23,170 nt of DNA from the NCBI GenBank assembly GCA_944381295.1, contig CALWKP010000302.1:1-23170 (forward strand), given 5' to 3'. This document shows positions 8,563 through 14,396 of the stretch, in pieces (the first letter of the stretch is position 1; each line of letters begins with the position of its first letter). A program made the position numbers and the translations under genes. Origin of the DNA: an uncultured Clostridia bacterium (GTDB lineage: Bacteria; Bacillota; Clostridia; Oscillospirales; Acutalibacteraceae). The notes beneath the pieces were generated by a model, which saw only the letters and a program-made list of their open reading frames with translations, did no database searches and had not been told where the DNA came from.

Positions 8563-8601
8563 TAGAGAAGTACCTATTCCACTTGAATAGGTACTTCTCT
8601 A
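8563..8601 (-). terminator. Strong hairpin terminator after the HEPN-like gene
   Basis: Perfect 17-bp stem (TAGAGAAGTACCTATTC and its complement) with a 5-base loop, 15 bases past the stop of the gene at 8617. On the minus strand it runs into ATTTTGTTC, a modest T-rich tail. The stem is symmetric and could also work rightward. Confidence 0.7.
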
Positions 8602-8616
8602 GGTTTTCTGGACATA

Positions 8617-9387
8617 TTATTGATCTGATGTTAATGCAAACAGCAAGACTCTCGCTAACTTGTCGCTAAATCTGATGACAATATCATCTGAAACATCTTC
8701 ACATCCATTGTTGTGCCCCAATAAATTCCGATAGTAGGTAATATCATCTTCTAAATAATTCTTGTTTGGTCTTGTCGTTTGATGGAATCCTATTGGGTCA
8801 CTTGCATTTGCTGGATTGTAACAGTCGCTAATGAACTTTGTTATTTCTTTTTGCCTATGGTTAGAAGATACTAAGCTAAGCAACAGTTCATATTGCATTA
8901 GGAAGCGGACCACAATATTGTCAATCTTCATAATGTTATAGAAAAGCATATAGAAATCGTCAACATCAGAACAAGAGAATTTCAGTTCAAAACATTCTTT
9001 AAAACTATCCACTTTACATTGACTTGTTGCTGTAAGGCTGGCACGTAATCCAACTCTACTCTTCAATAAACTAACTTTATTAGGTGAATTAGGATTATAT
9101 ATGTTCTCGATACATATATTAAACTTAGAAACAGTTGGCTGAACTTTCAAATATAGATTCACAAAAAAGCGTTGTACCTTTGAAGTTATTTGGGAAAGTA
9201 TGGTTTGATCCACAGTTATATATCCTTTTAAATAAATCTTAACCCCATCAATTGAATTATTTGATTGTAGAATTTCAACTTCATCAATTAAGCAATCGTC
9301 CTGTATAGAGAAGGTATGGACATCGCCTCTAATAATGCTACCTTGTACCCCACTCACTTTATATAAGATAAACTGCTTCATTTCCAT
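8617..9387 (-). CDS. HEPN-like domain protein, 256 aa, possible RNase
   Basis: Intact gene with ATG 9387 after AGGGGATGG. The N-terminal half (about 1-125) is strand-rich (KIYLKGYITVD, FNICIENIYNP) and unrecognised. The C-terminal half is helical and contains DDITYYRNLLGHN at about 214-226: Arg220-Asn-x3-His225 is the RNxxxH (Rx4-6H) signature of HEPN domains, followed by a helix RFSDKLARVLLFAL as in many of them. HEPN proteins with this motif are often metal-independent RNases in toxin-antitoxin, abortive-infection and CRISPR-linked systems. No nucleotidyltransferase-like antidote gene is adjacent; the gene is flanked by a good promoter and terminator and appears monocistronic. The HEPN call rests on one motif and helix context, and similar RN..H motifs also occur in non-catalytic HEPN proteins. 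Confidence 0.5.
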   Translation of the reverse strand: MEMKQFILYKVSGVQGSIIRGDVHTFSIQDDCLIDEVEILQSNNSIDGVKIYLKGYITVDQTILSQITSKVQRFFVNLYLKVQPTVSKFNICIENIYNPNSPNKVSLLKSRVGLRASLTATSQCKVDSFKECFELKFSCSDVDDFYMLFYNIMKIDNIVVRFLMQYELLLSLVSSNHRQKEITKFISDCYNPANASDPIGFHQTTRPNKNYLEDDITYYRNLLGHNNGCEDVSDDIVIRFSDKLARVLLFALTSDQ

Positions 9388-9460
9388 TTAACCATCCCCT
9401 AATCTGTTCTTACGCTTCTTATGCCTTAAAAGGCTTTACAGCAGTAATTCTATTTAAATA

Positions 9461-9489
9461 ATTATAACTGGAAAAACGAGTATTGTAAA
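9461..9489 (-). promoter_or_regulatory. Promoter of the HEPN-like gene
   Basis: On the minus strand: TTTACA (-35, 9484-9489), 17-base spacer, TATAAT (-10, 9461-9466). It leaves a leader of about 65 bases containing a GCCTTTTAAGGC palindrome (9423-9434) before the gene at 9387. Confidence 0.75.
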
Positions 9490-9674
9490 GAATTCCGAAT
9501 TTACTCCGAGGATTACATTGTAGAAGTACAATACACATTGGTCAAATGAATAAGAAAGAATGAAAGATAGGGCCGCATCTATTATAGTTGAAGTTGAAGA
9601 CAACCATACCAGCACACAGAGGCAGAACATCTATTTATTTTCCCATGACCAGAACGGACGTCGGAAACAGATAA

Positions 9675-9872
9675 TCATCCCCTCTCCAAACAGTCTTTTT
9701 TCGAAAGCTTTACGAATGACAGCCATCGGTACGCTGTCTCAGCAGAACAGATACTGCCTCCATTCGGAACACTTTTTAAGTAAGGCGGCAGCTTGATATG
9801 ACCGGTATTGAAAACCGGCAACAGTACATCTCGGATTTCTGCACTGACCGTTTTTCGTACTGAGAAGCTAAA
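9675..9872 (-). pseudogene. Fragment of an unidentified gene
   Basis: On the minus strand an open stretch of 65 codons ends at TGA 9675 and has protein-like composition (SAEIRDVLLPVFNTGHIKLP, SVPNGGSICSAETAYRWLSF). Upstream, in other frames, are LLLENIRSVF and AEYWNERDLASQYEK (near 9860-9930) and MGKADRYDGIGVCDEA (near 10140-10165), suggesting one gene broken by frameshifts. No family is recognised and no start site is visible. The overlapping plus-strand frame at 9560-9796 looks less protein-like. Confidence 0.3.
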
Positions 9873-10202
9873 TCACGTTCATTCCAATATTCTGCTTTAA
9901 AAACACTTCGGATATTTTCCAAGAGCAGTATCCTATTTTCAGAGTTCTAACTATTTTGTAACGCTGAAATTTCTGACATTTGTTCCTGCTCTTCTGCCAA
10001 CACGGTATTTCTGGAAATCCTCGTCTTTTTTAAATTAGTCGGTGTATCTTACTATCCTATGGCAACCCTTTGTCGCTGTTTTCACGGTACGGATATGAAA
10101 TTCTTCCCGCCGCTTCATCACAAACACCAATACCATCATAACGATCTGCTTTACCCATACTGTTTTTCATGATTCAGTATTTCATACTCTTGTTTTTTTG
10201 CT
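9873..10202. other. Decayed stretch without an intact gene
   Basis: Contains only short, frame-shifting protein-like pieces on the minus strand (see the fragment at 9675). There is no clear terminator for the 345-aa gene that ends at 10203. Confidence 0.35.
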
Positions 10203-11240
10203 TCAAATCATCATAGTTTTTCCTTTTTGATCTTGGGGGGATTTCCGCTTCCATCTCCACGTCACAAAATAAGGATTCTGGTGCAACACGCGTATGTTTT
10301 TTTCTGTTTCAAAGATACTGCTGCTCAATTCTTTCAACGACGCTGTCCCCAACAGACTTTGAATGAACACGCGCAATTCATCAGGGATATCGACAGCAAA
10401 AGGAATACAGGTAATCGCTAAGCCAAGAACAGTGCAGATCCCTTTTTTGAATAAATTTTCCCTCTCGGTTTCCAAGTGAATCTGCATTTGCACATGGGCA
10501 TCTTGCATATCCAAATACAAATCCCGGATTGTTTTCTCCCCTCTATCCAAAGCTTCAACAAATTTTTGTATCAGGATTCGATATTTGCAATACTGATCTC
10601 CATATTTCGTGGTGATGTTCAGATAATCTTCTGCCCGTGCTCCGTATAAGAAAGGAAACTGAAAAAACAGTTCCTCTATCCGTTCTTTTGTCAAGGCGAT
10701 ACCGTTTACATCCAACAAGGCGGTGGGGTCTCTGTCCCAGTATTCCTGAGTACGAAACGTATCATTTCCGGAGAGGGTCGTGACACTCCAGCCTGCCGAA
10801 TATGACATTGCCAAATCAAAGCTTCTTGGCAGCAGAGAAATGATGTCCTGCTTTATGTATTCGCTGTATTTCATCACCATTTCCAAATAAGACCGATTTA
10901 TTTTGTAATCCGTTGCAGCTCCAGCGTAATAAGATGTCGTGAAAAAAGGTTCTGTCAGAATGAGAGAAGAAGGAAAGATGCACATATATTTAAGAGTATT
11001 GGTGTCCAATTGAGGCGATACAAAATGTAACGGCCTCGAATCATTTGATGCGAACCCCTGAAAATATTCACGGACCAGATTGTAAAGTTCAACTATCCAG
11101 TTTTCCCTTTGCGTGTCGTGATAACTGATCGTAGTAGTGAGGACGGGATCACACTCCTGTGTCAATTGTTTCAGGTTTTTGATCTTACCGCTTTCCAAAA
11201 CAGGAGAAAGCCGTGACAGAAATTCCTGATTCGTCATCAT
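10203..11240 (-). CDS. Unknown 345-aa protein with C-terminal hydrophobic segment
   Basis: Intact ORF, ATG 11240 with AAGGATG 7-8 bases upstream and a good promoter at 11291-11320. No family is recognised. Residues 1-60 are helical and charged. The middle has an aromatic-rich stretch (FFTTSYYAGAATDYKINRSY near 99-118) and SFDLAMSYSAGWSVTTL near 140-156. A long amphipathic, probably coiled helix runs from about 220 to 264. A hydrophobic stretch, GICTVLGLAITCIPFAV (267-283), could be a membrane or buried helix, and the tail is basic. Single-gene transcription unit among decayed neighbours; its preservation suggests it is still useful to the element. A host-interaction or phage-defence role is possible, but nothing in the sequence shows it. 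Confidence 0.7.
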   Translation of the reverse strand: MMTNQEFLSRLSPVLESGKIKNLKQLTQECDPVLTTTISYHDTQRENWIVELYNLVREYFQGFASNDSRPLHFVSPQLDTNTLKYMCIFPSSLILTEPFFTTSYYAGAATDYKINRSYLEMVMKYSEYIKQDIISLLPRSFDLAMSYSAGWSVTTLSGNDTFRTQEYWDRDPTALLDVNGIALTKERIEELFFQFPFLYGARAEDYLNITTKYGDQYCKYRILIQKFVEALDRGEKTIRDLYLDMQDAHVQMQIHLETERENLFKKGICTVLGLAITCIPFAVDIPDELRVFIQSLLGTASLKELSSSIFETEKNIRVLHQNPYFVTWRWKRKSPQDQKGKTMMI

Positions 11241-11290
11241 AAATTCACATCCTTATGAGACTTTTCTTAAAATCTTTTATCTATAAAACA

Positions 11291-11320
11291 ATTATACCAA
11301 AGACCAGATTTTTTTGGCAA
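11291..11320 (-). promoter_or_regulatory. Promoter of the 345-aa gene
   Basis: On the minus strand: TTGCCA (-35, 11315-11320), 18-base spacer, TATAAT (-10, 11291-11296), about 50 bases before ATG 11240. Confidence 0.7.
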
Positions 11321-11666
11321 AGCAAGAAAATATTTTTTCCAAACTTCGTTTATGCCGCTTTTCAAAAACCTGGCGCTATACGGGTATTTTTCTCGTGAGA
11401 AAATCGACTTGCGGCACAAGTGGATCCACTCTGGAAGGTAAACTTTTTACGTTGTTATGCCAACCAGAAGCTCATATGTCGGCTTTTGATCCAGCTTATC
11501 CCAGAAAGCACTTTTGAAAGCGCAAAGCAGTTCCGTTTATTGCTGGATAGAACATCTATCATCACATAAAGCAATCACAATTACCATCCCGCTTTTTAAA
11601 ACTACAAAAAAATAGAATATCTCTGTTAAAAATTGCAGAAAAACAGGATGTTCTCACCTATATATA

Positions 11667-11716
11667 GGCGTATAGACATCGTATGGATCTCCATACGGAT
11701 CTGTACGCCATTTTTT
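11667..11716 (+). terminator. Hairpin with T-run upstream of xis (terminator or attenuator)
   Basis: Outer stem GGCGTA/TACGCC (11667-11672, 11704-11709) encloses an inner perfect CGTATGG-ATCT-CCATACG hairpin (11680-11697). ATTTTTTG follows. It could stop transcription entering xis-int from the left, or attenuate a leader of its own. Confidence 0.45.
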
Positions 11717-11924
11717 GTACCTTGATAATTGTATATCTTCCCTATCGGAGTTATACAGGCGCTTTGGATAGTGTGCACCTGCGCGCCCAAAGCTTTATGG
11801 CTGCACAGCGGCCTCCTGAAAATACGCGGCGGAATAACCGGCGCAGGAAATGGCCGATTGGGAAATTCAAACTCTGAAAACACGAGATTATGATTGTTTA
11901 TCCGTTTTGAAAGAAGGAAATTTC

Positions 11925-12146
11925 ATGAAAAAGCAAATTATTTGTACAAAGCAATCTGTAAAACGGCTTCAGGATTACCCTGACGTTTTGACCGTAGAAG
12001 AAGTCAGCGAACTTTTAGGAGTTTGCACCAAAACAGTGTATAACATGATCAAGCGCGGCGAACTGGAAAACCATCATATTGGCAGATTATTCAGGATCCG
12101 CAAAGAAACAGTATTATCCTATCTTGGTATGAAATTGTCAGAATGA
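11925..12146 (+). CDS. xis: Excisionase, helix-turn-helix (Xis)
   Basis: 73 aa, the size of Tn916-type Xis. ATG 11925 is chosen because GAAGGAAA lies 5 bases upstream; the in-frame ATG at 11850 has no ribosome site. Residues about 21-66 (LTVEEVSELLGVCTKTVYNM, then RGELENHHIGRLFRIRKETV) form the winged MerR-like helix-turn-helix of the excisionase family: LxVEEvAxLLgvs, Y..I+.GeL and IGrlfRi. It would bend DNA at the element ends and steer the neighbouring integrase towards excision. It precedes int by 93 bases in the same direction, as in Tn916-like elements. Confidence 0.9.
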   Translation: MKKQIICTKQSVKRLQDYPDVLTVEEVSELLGVCTKTVYNMIKRGELENHHIGRLFRIRKETVLSYLGMKLSE

Positions 12147-12161
12147 ATATGTCTATCAATA

Positions 12162-12190
12162 TTTCTTTGAAGACCCATTCATGCTATAAT
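12162..12190 (+). promoter_or_regulatory. Possible integrase promoter
   Basis: A perfect -10 TATAAT (12185-12190) with a weak -35 TTTCTT (12162-12167) at 17-base spacing, in the gap between xis and int. int may therefore be expressed separately from xis. Confidence 0.5.
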
Positions 12191-12239
12191 ATCATTGTCA
12201 ATGGTAGGTGGGAATTACTGCACAAAGGAGGAAATCAAA

Positions 12240-13568
12240 ATGTTAGCAGGCCACCTTCAAGTAAAAAACGGAAAATACTATGCTGTTTTAAATTGTAAGC
12301 ATCCTAACGGAACCCGTTTCCCCAAATGGATTGCAACTGGACTACCTGCAAAGAAAGGAAACAAACGGGCTGCCGAAGCAATTCTGGATGAATTCCGGAG
12401 CACGTATAACGAGTTCGGTGAACCAATCGATGAGGCGGAGGATATTCAGAAATCTGACGGAAAGCGGCCGTCTCTGAAAACAAAGAAAACTGAAAACAGG
12501 ACTTCAATATCTTCTGCTAGTTCTTCTCCCTCGCTTTCTGGAGACATGCTTTTTTCGGACTACATGCTGGCATGGCTTTCCTATAAGGAAACGGAAGTGG
12601 ACCCTGTTACTTTTGGAGGATACTGTGAATCCGTAGAGAATCATATTTATCCATACTTCAAAGATAAAGGGATTACACTAGCTCAATTGGATTCTCTACA
12701 GCTTAAAGAATTCTATAAAAAAGAACGAATTGGAGATCCAGAACACGGAATCCCTGGAAAAAAAGGAACAACTGTCGTCCGTTATCATGCCAACATCCAT
12801 GCCGCGTTGGAAAGCGCAATAGCTGACGGGTTGATCGGTCATAATGCGGCGCATAAGCAACGGCCGACTACCGAAAAATATGTCGGCAGTTTCTATATGC
12901 CGGAAGAAGCGCTGGAGTGTATGCGGCTTGCTGAAGGAACCAAACTGGAGCTAGCCATCTATTTTGGATTGTTTTACGGTTTGCGGAGAAGCGAAATTGT
13001 TGGGTTGAAATGGCAAAACTTTGATTTTGTCAGAAACACTTTTACAATTGCACACACCGTCACGGTTTATCGCAAGCGAGGCAAAGGAAAGACGATGGCT
13101 TACGCAAAGGATAAGACGAAAAACAAGTCCAGTATGCGGACCTTACCTCTGATACCGTTGTTCCGTGAGAAACTGCTTGATTTGAAAGAGAAGCAGAAGT
13201 TTGAACGTTCACTTTTCAAAAAATCCTATAATCCGGATTACATCGGCTATGTATATGTCGATGAACTCGGTAATTTGATTCGTCCAAATTATATTTCTAC
13301 CGAGTTTCCGAAATTTTTAAGACAGCATGGTTTGAGAAAAATTCGTTTTCATGATACCCGGCACAGTTGTGCCAGCCTGTTGCTTCGCAACGGAGTTTCC
13401 ATGAAGGAAATTCAGGCGTGGTTGGGACATAGCGACTATGGAACGACCGCTAATCTCTATGCCCATCTAGACTTAGAGGATTCTATGCTGCATTCTGCAG
13501 CAAAACTAAGTTCTGGACTGTTTGGCTCTACCCCTACCGGTACAGAAGAAGGATCTGAAAACGACTGA
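12240..13568 (+). CDS. int: Tyrosine recombinase / integrase of the element
   Basis: 442 aa from ATG 12240, preceded by AAAGGAGG at 7 bases; the longer in-frame start at 12195 has no such site. Residues 1-55 (HLQVKNGKYYAVLNCKHPNG, then PKWIATGLPAKKGNKRAAEA) are the three-stranded arm-binding domain. About 100-205 is the SAM-like core-binding domain (SDYMLAWLSYKETEVDPVTF). About 215-425 is the catalytic domain with Arg249 (GLRRSE), His371-x-x-Arg374 (HDTRHS), His397 (LGHS) and nucleophile Tyr407 (LYAHL). All the expected catalytic residues are present, so it is probably active. A Ser-rich linker at 86-100 separates arm and core domains. It lies 128 bases from the 3' end of tRNA-Ser, its likely attachment site. 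Confidence 0.95.
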   Translation: MLAGHLQVKNGKYYAVLNCKHPNGTRFPKWIATGLPAKKGNKRAAEAILDEFRSTYNEFGEPIDEAEDIQKSDGKRPSLKTKKTENRTSISSASSSPSLSGDMLFSDYMLAWLSYKETEVDPVTFGGYCESVENHIYPYFKDKGITLAQLDSLQLKEFYKKERIGDPEHGIPGKKGTTVVRYHANIHAALESAIADGLIGHNAAHKQRPTTEKYVGSFYMPEEALECMRLAEGTKLELAIYFGLFYGLRRSEIVGLKWQNFDFVRNTFTIAHTVTVYRKRGKGKTMAYAKDKTKNKSSMRTLPLIPLFREKLLDLKEKQKFERSLFKKSYNPDYIGYVYVDELGNLIRPNYISTEFPKFLRQHGLRKIRFHDTRHSCASLLLRNGVSMKEIQAWLGHSDYGTTANLYAHLDLEDSMLHSAAKLSSGLFGSTPTGTEEGSEND

Positions 13569-13617
13569 GACAATAACAGCTATAAGAATTTGTGCGGATT
13601 TATGATTGATTATGCAG

Positions 13618-13651
13618 AAAAAAGAGCTGTCAGCTCGAACCTGACAGCTCT
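13618..13651 (-). terminator. Terminator downstream of tRNA-Ser, bidirectional with int
   Basis: Perfect 11-bp stem AGAGCTGTCAG/CTGACAGCTCT (13623-13651) with a 7-base loop. On the minus strand it runs into TTTTTT (13618-13623), so it ends tRNA transcription 45 bases past CCA. It also lies 55 bases after int and may stop int transcripts. Confidence 0.8.
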
Positions 13652-13695
13652 CCCTCGGAACAATGGCTCCTCTCGCAGGATTCATTGTTACTCTC

Positions 13696-13784
13696 TGGCG
13701 GAGAGTTAGGGATTTGAACCCTAGGTACCGGAAAGGTACACTGGTTTTCGAGACCAGCTCCTTCGACCGCTCGGACAACTCTCC
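13696..13784 (-). tRNA. tRNA-Ser (anticodon CGA), with encoded CCA
   Basis: Minus-strand gene of 86 bases plus CCA. Acceptor GGAGAGT pairs with ACTCTCC; discriminator G, then CCA at 13696-13698. D arm is CCGAGCGGTCGAAGGAG. Anticodon stem CTGGT/ACCAG carries loop CTCGAAA, giving anticodon CGA for UCG codons. The long variable arm (TGTACCTTTCCGGTACC) is typical of Ser tRNAs, and the T arm is TAGGGTTCAAATCCCTA. The gene is complete, as expected if the element restored its 3' end on integration. Confidence 0.95.
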
Positions 13785-14014
13785 ATCTATGATCAACTGG
13801 TATTACCAGATGATATCGCTATTCAATTTTGTGCTCAGTCCAACTAATTTCCATCTGGTAGAATTTCGTGGAAATACTCCTGTTCCATGAGGTTCCAGAG
13901 ACTACTCGGAAAAAGGAAAGATAACAGGGAAGAAATCACCTTAGCACATTCTTTCCAACAACACAAAAAACCAATGGCCATGCGAGTCTACAAGTAGTGG
14001 TTTCCATGACAAGA

Positions 14015-14060
14015 ATGATTTTTCGAGTCGAGCTCGTTATGACCGCTTCGATACGTCTCC
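14015..14060 (-). pseudogene. Truncated 5' half of a tRNA-Ser (copy 1)
   Basis: Read on the minus strand from 14060: acceptor-like GGAGACG, TA, D arm TCGAAGCGGTCATAACGAG, then CTCGACTCGAAA as 5' anticodon stem and a CGA-containing loop. Pairing then fails and no variable or T arm follows. It differs from the intact tRNA-Ser at 13696 and is closest to copy 2. Confidence 0.6.
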
Positions 14061-14094
14061 ATTTAATAATTATTTAGTTTTTGGGGCAAATAAC

Positions 14095-14138
14095 ATGATT
14101 TCGAGTCAGGCCCGTTATGACCACTTCGATACGCTTCC
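14095..14138 (-). pseudogene. Truncated 5' half of a tRNA-Ser (copy 2)
   Basis: Read on the minus strand from 14138: GGAAGCG, TA, TCGAAGTGGTCATAACGGG, CCTGACTCGAAATCA. The anticodon stem pairs partly (CTGA..TCAT) and the sequence then loses tRNA character, at the same place as copy 1. Its 7-base acceptor differs from copy 1, so the two were distinct genes or have diverged. Confidence 0.6.
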
Positions 14139-14194
14139 ATTTTCTATTTTGCAGTTTTTACTATCTTATTAAGAAAAAAATCAGCAAAATTCTG

Positions 14195-14249
14195 TGCCTA
14201 TCTATTTTATCGGGAATTCCCAGAAAAGTCAAGAGGATAGGCATCTTTT
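14195..14249 (+). terminator. Possible terminator-like hairpin
   Basis: TGCCTATC (14195-14202) pairs with GATAGGCA (14236-14243) around a 33-base loop holding GGGAATTCCC, followed by TCTTTTT. No rightward gene ends just before it, so its role is unclear; it may insulate the downstream promoter. The remainder of 13785-14396 holds the two tRNA halves, the direct repeats and the promoter; no protein gene was found. Confidence 0.35.
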
Positions 14250-14265
14250 TGATTTCACTATTATG

Positions 14266-14305
14266 AATATAAATATTAATTTACTAAAAATATAAATATT
14301 AATTT
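14266..14305 (+). repeat. Two 17-bp direct repeats upstream of the GH127 promoter
   Basis: AATATAAATATTAATTT occurs at 14266-14282 and again at 14289-14305, a 23-bp period, ending 30 bases before the -35 box. Direct half-sites about two helical turns apart just upstream of -35 are typical of AraC-family activator sites, and an AraC-type gene lies just past the glycosidase. The AT-rich sequence makes chance repetition possible. Confidence 0.5.
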
Positions 14306-14335
14306 CATTTTTATATAAATTTTATCCCTTTTTAC

Positions 14336-14364
14336 TTGATATTTTCTTTTTTAAGCCTTATAAT
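14336..14364 (+). promoter_or_regulatory. Promoter of the GH127 gene
   Basis: TTGATA (-35, 14336-14341), 17-base spacer, perfect TATAAT (-10, 14359-14364), ending 32 bases before the start codon and followed by the AGGAGG ribosome site. Confidence 0.8.
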
Positions 14365-14396
14365 TTAAATAAGATTTTTTATAGGAGGAAACGGTT

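Larger units (their letters stand above)
11241..11924. other. 684-base gap: promoter of the 345-aa gene, then no intact gene
   Basis: The first 80 bases hold the leftward promoter. From 11320 to 11640 only short plus-strand frames occur, none with a convincing ribosome site or recognisable product. From 11667 a hairpin with a T-run lies upstream of xis. Integrase arm-binding sites may be here but cannot be recognised without the cognate repeats. Confidence 0.4.
1..13698. mobile_element. Integrase-proximal part of an integrative (ICE-like) element in tRNA-Ser
   Basis: An xis-int pair lies directly beside the 3' end of tRNA-Ser, the usual geometry of a tRNA-targeting integrative element. To its left come AT-rich decayed cargo and then a DNA-processing operon (CHC2 primase-like, annealing-type protein, RecD2, YqaJ) of the kind carried by Clostridia ICEs and plasmids. 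No relaxase, coupling protein or conjugation ATPase is in view, so self-transfer is inferred, not seen. The left attachment site lies outside the window. The right boundary is placed at the tRNA 3' end because the integrase abuts it; the exact crossover cannot be read without the other end. Confidence 0.7.

Noticed and set aside
8563..8601. 17-bp perfect inverted repeat considered as a MITE or IS end
   Set aside because: It sits 15 bases past a stop codon with a T-rich tail, has a 5-base loop and no target duplication, so a terminator explains it.
9560..9796. 78-aa plus-strand ORF
   Set aside because: No good ribosome site or family likeness; the minus strand gives a more protein-like fragment over the same bases.
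11314..11517. 67-aa plus-strand ORF between the 345-aa gene and xis
   Set aside because: It begins inside the leftward promoter, has no ribosome site and an unstructured composition.
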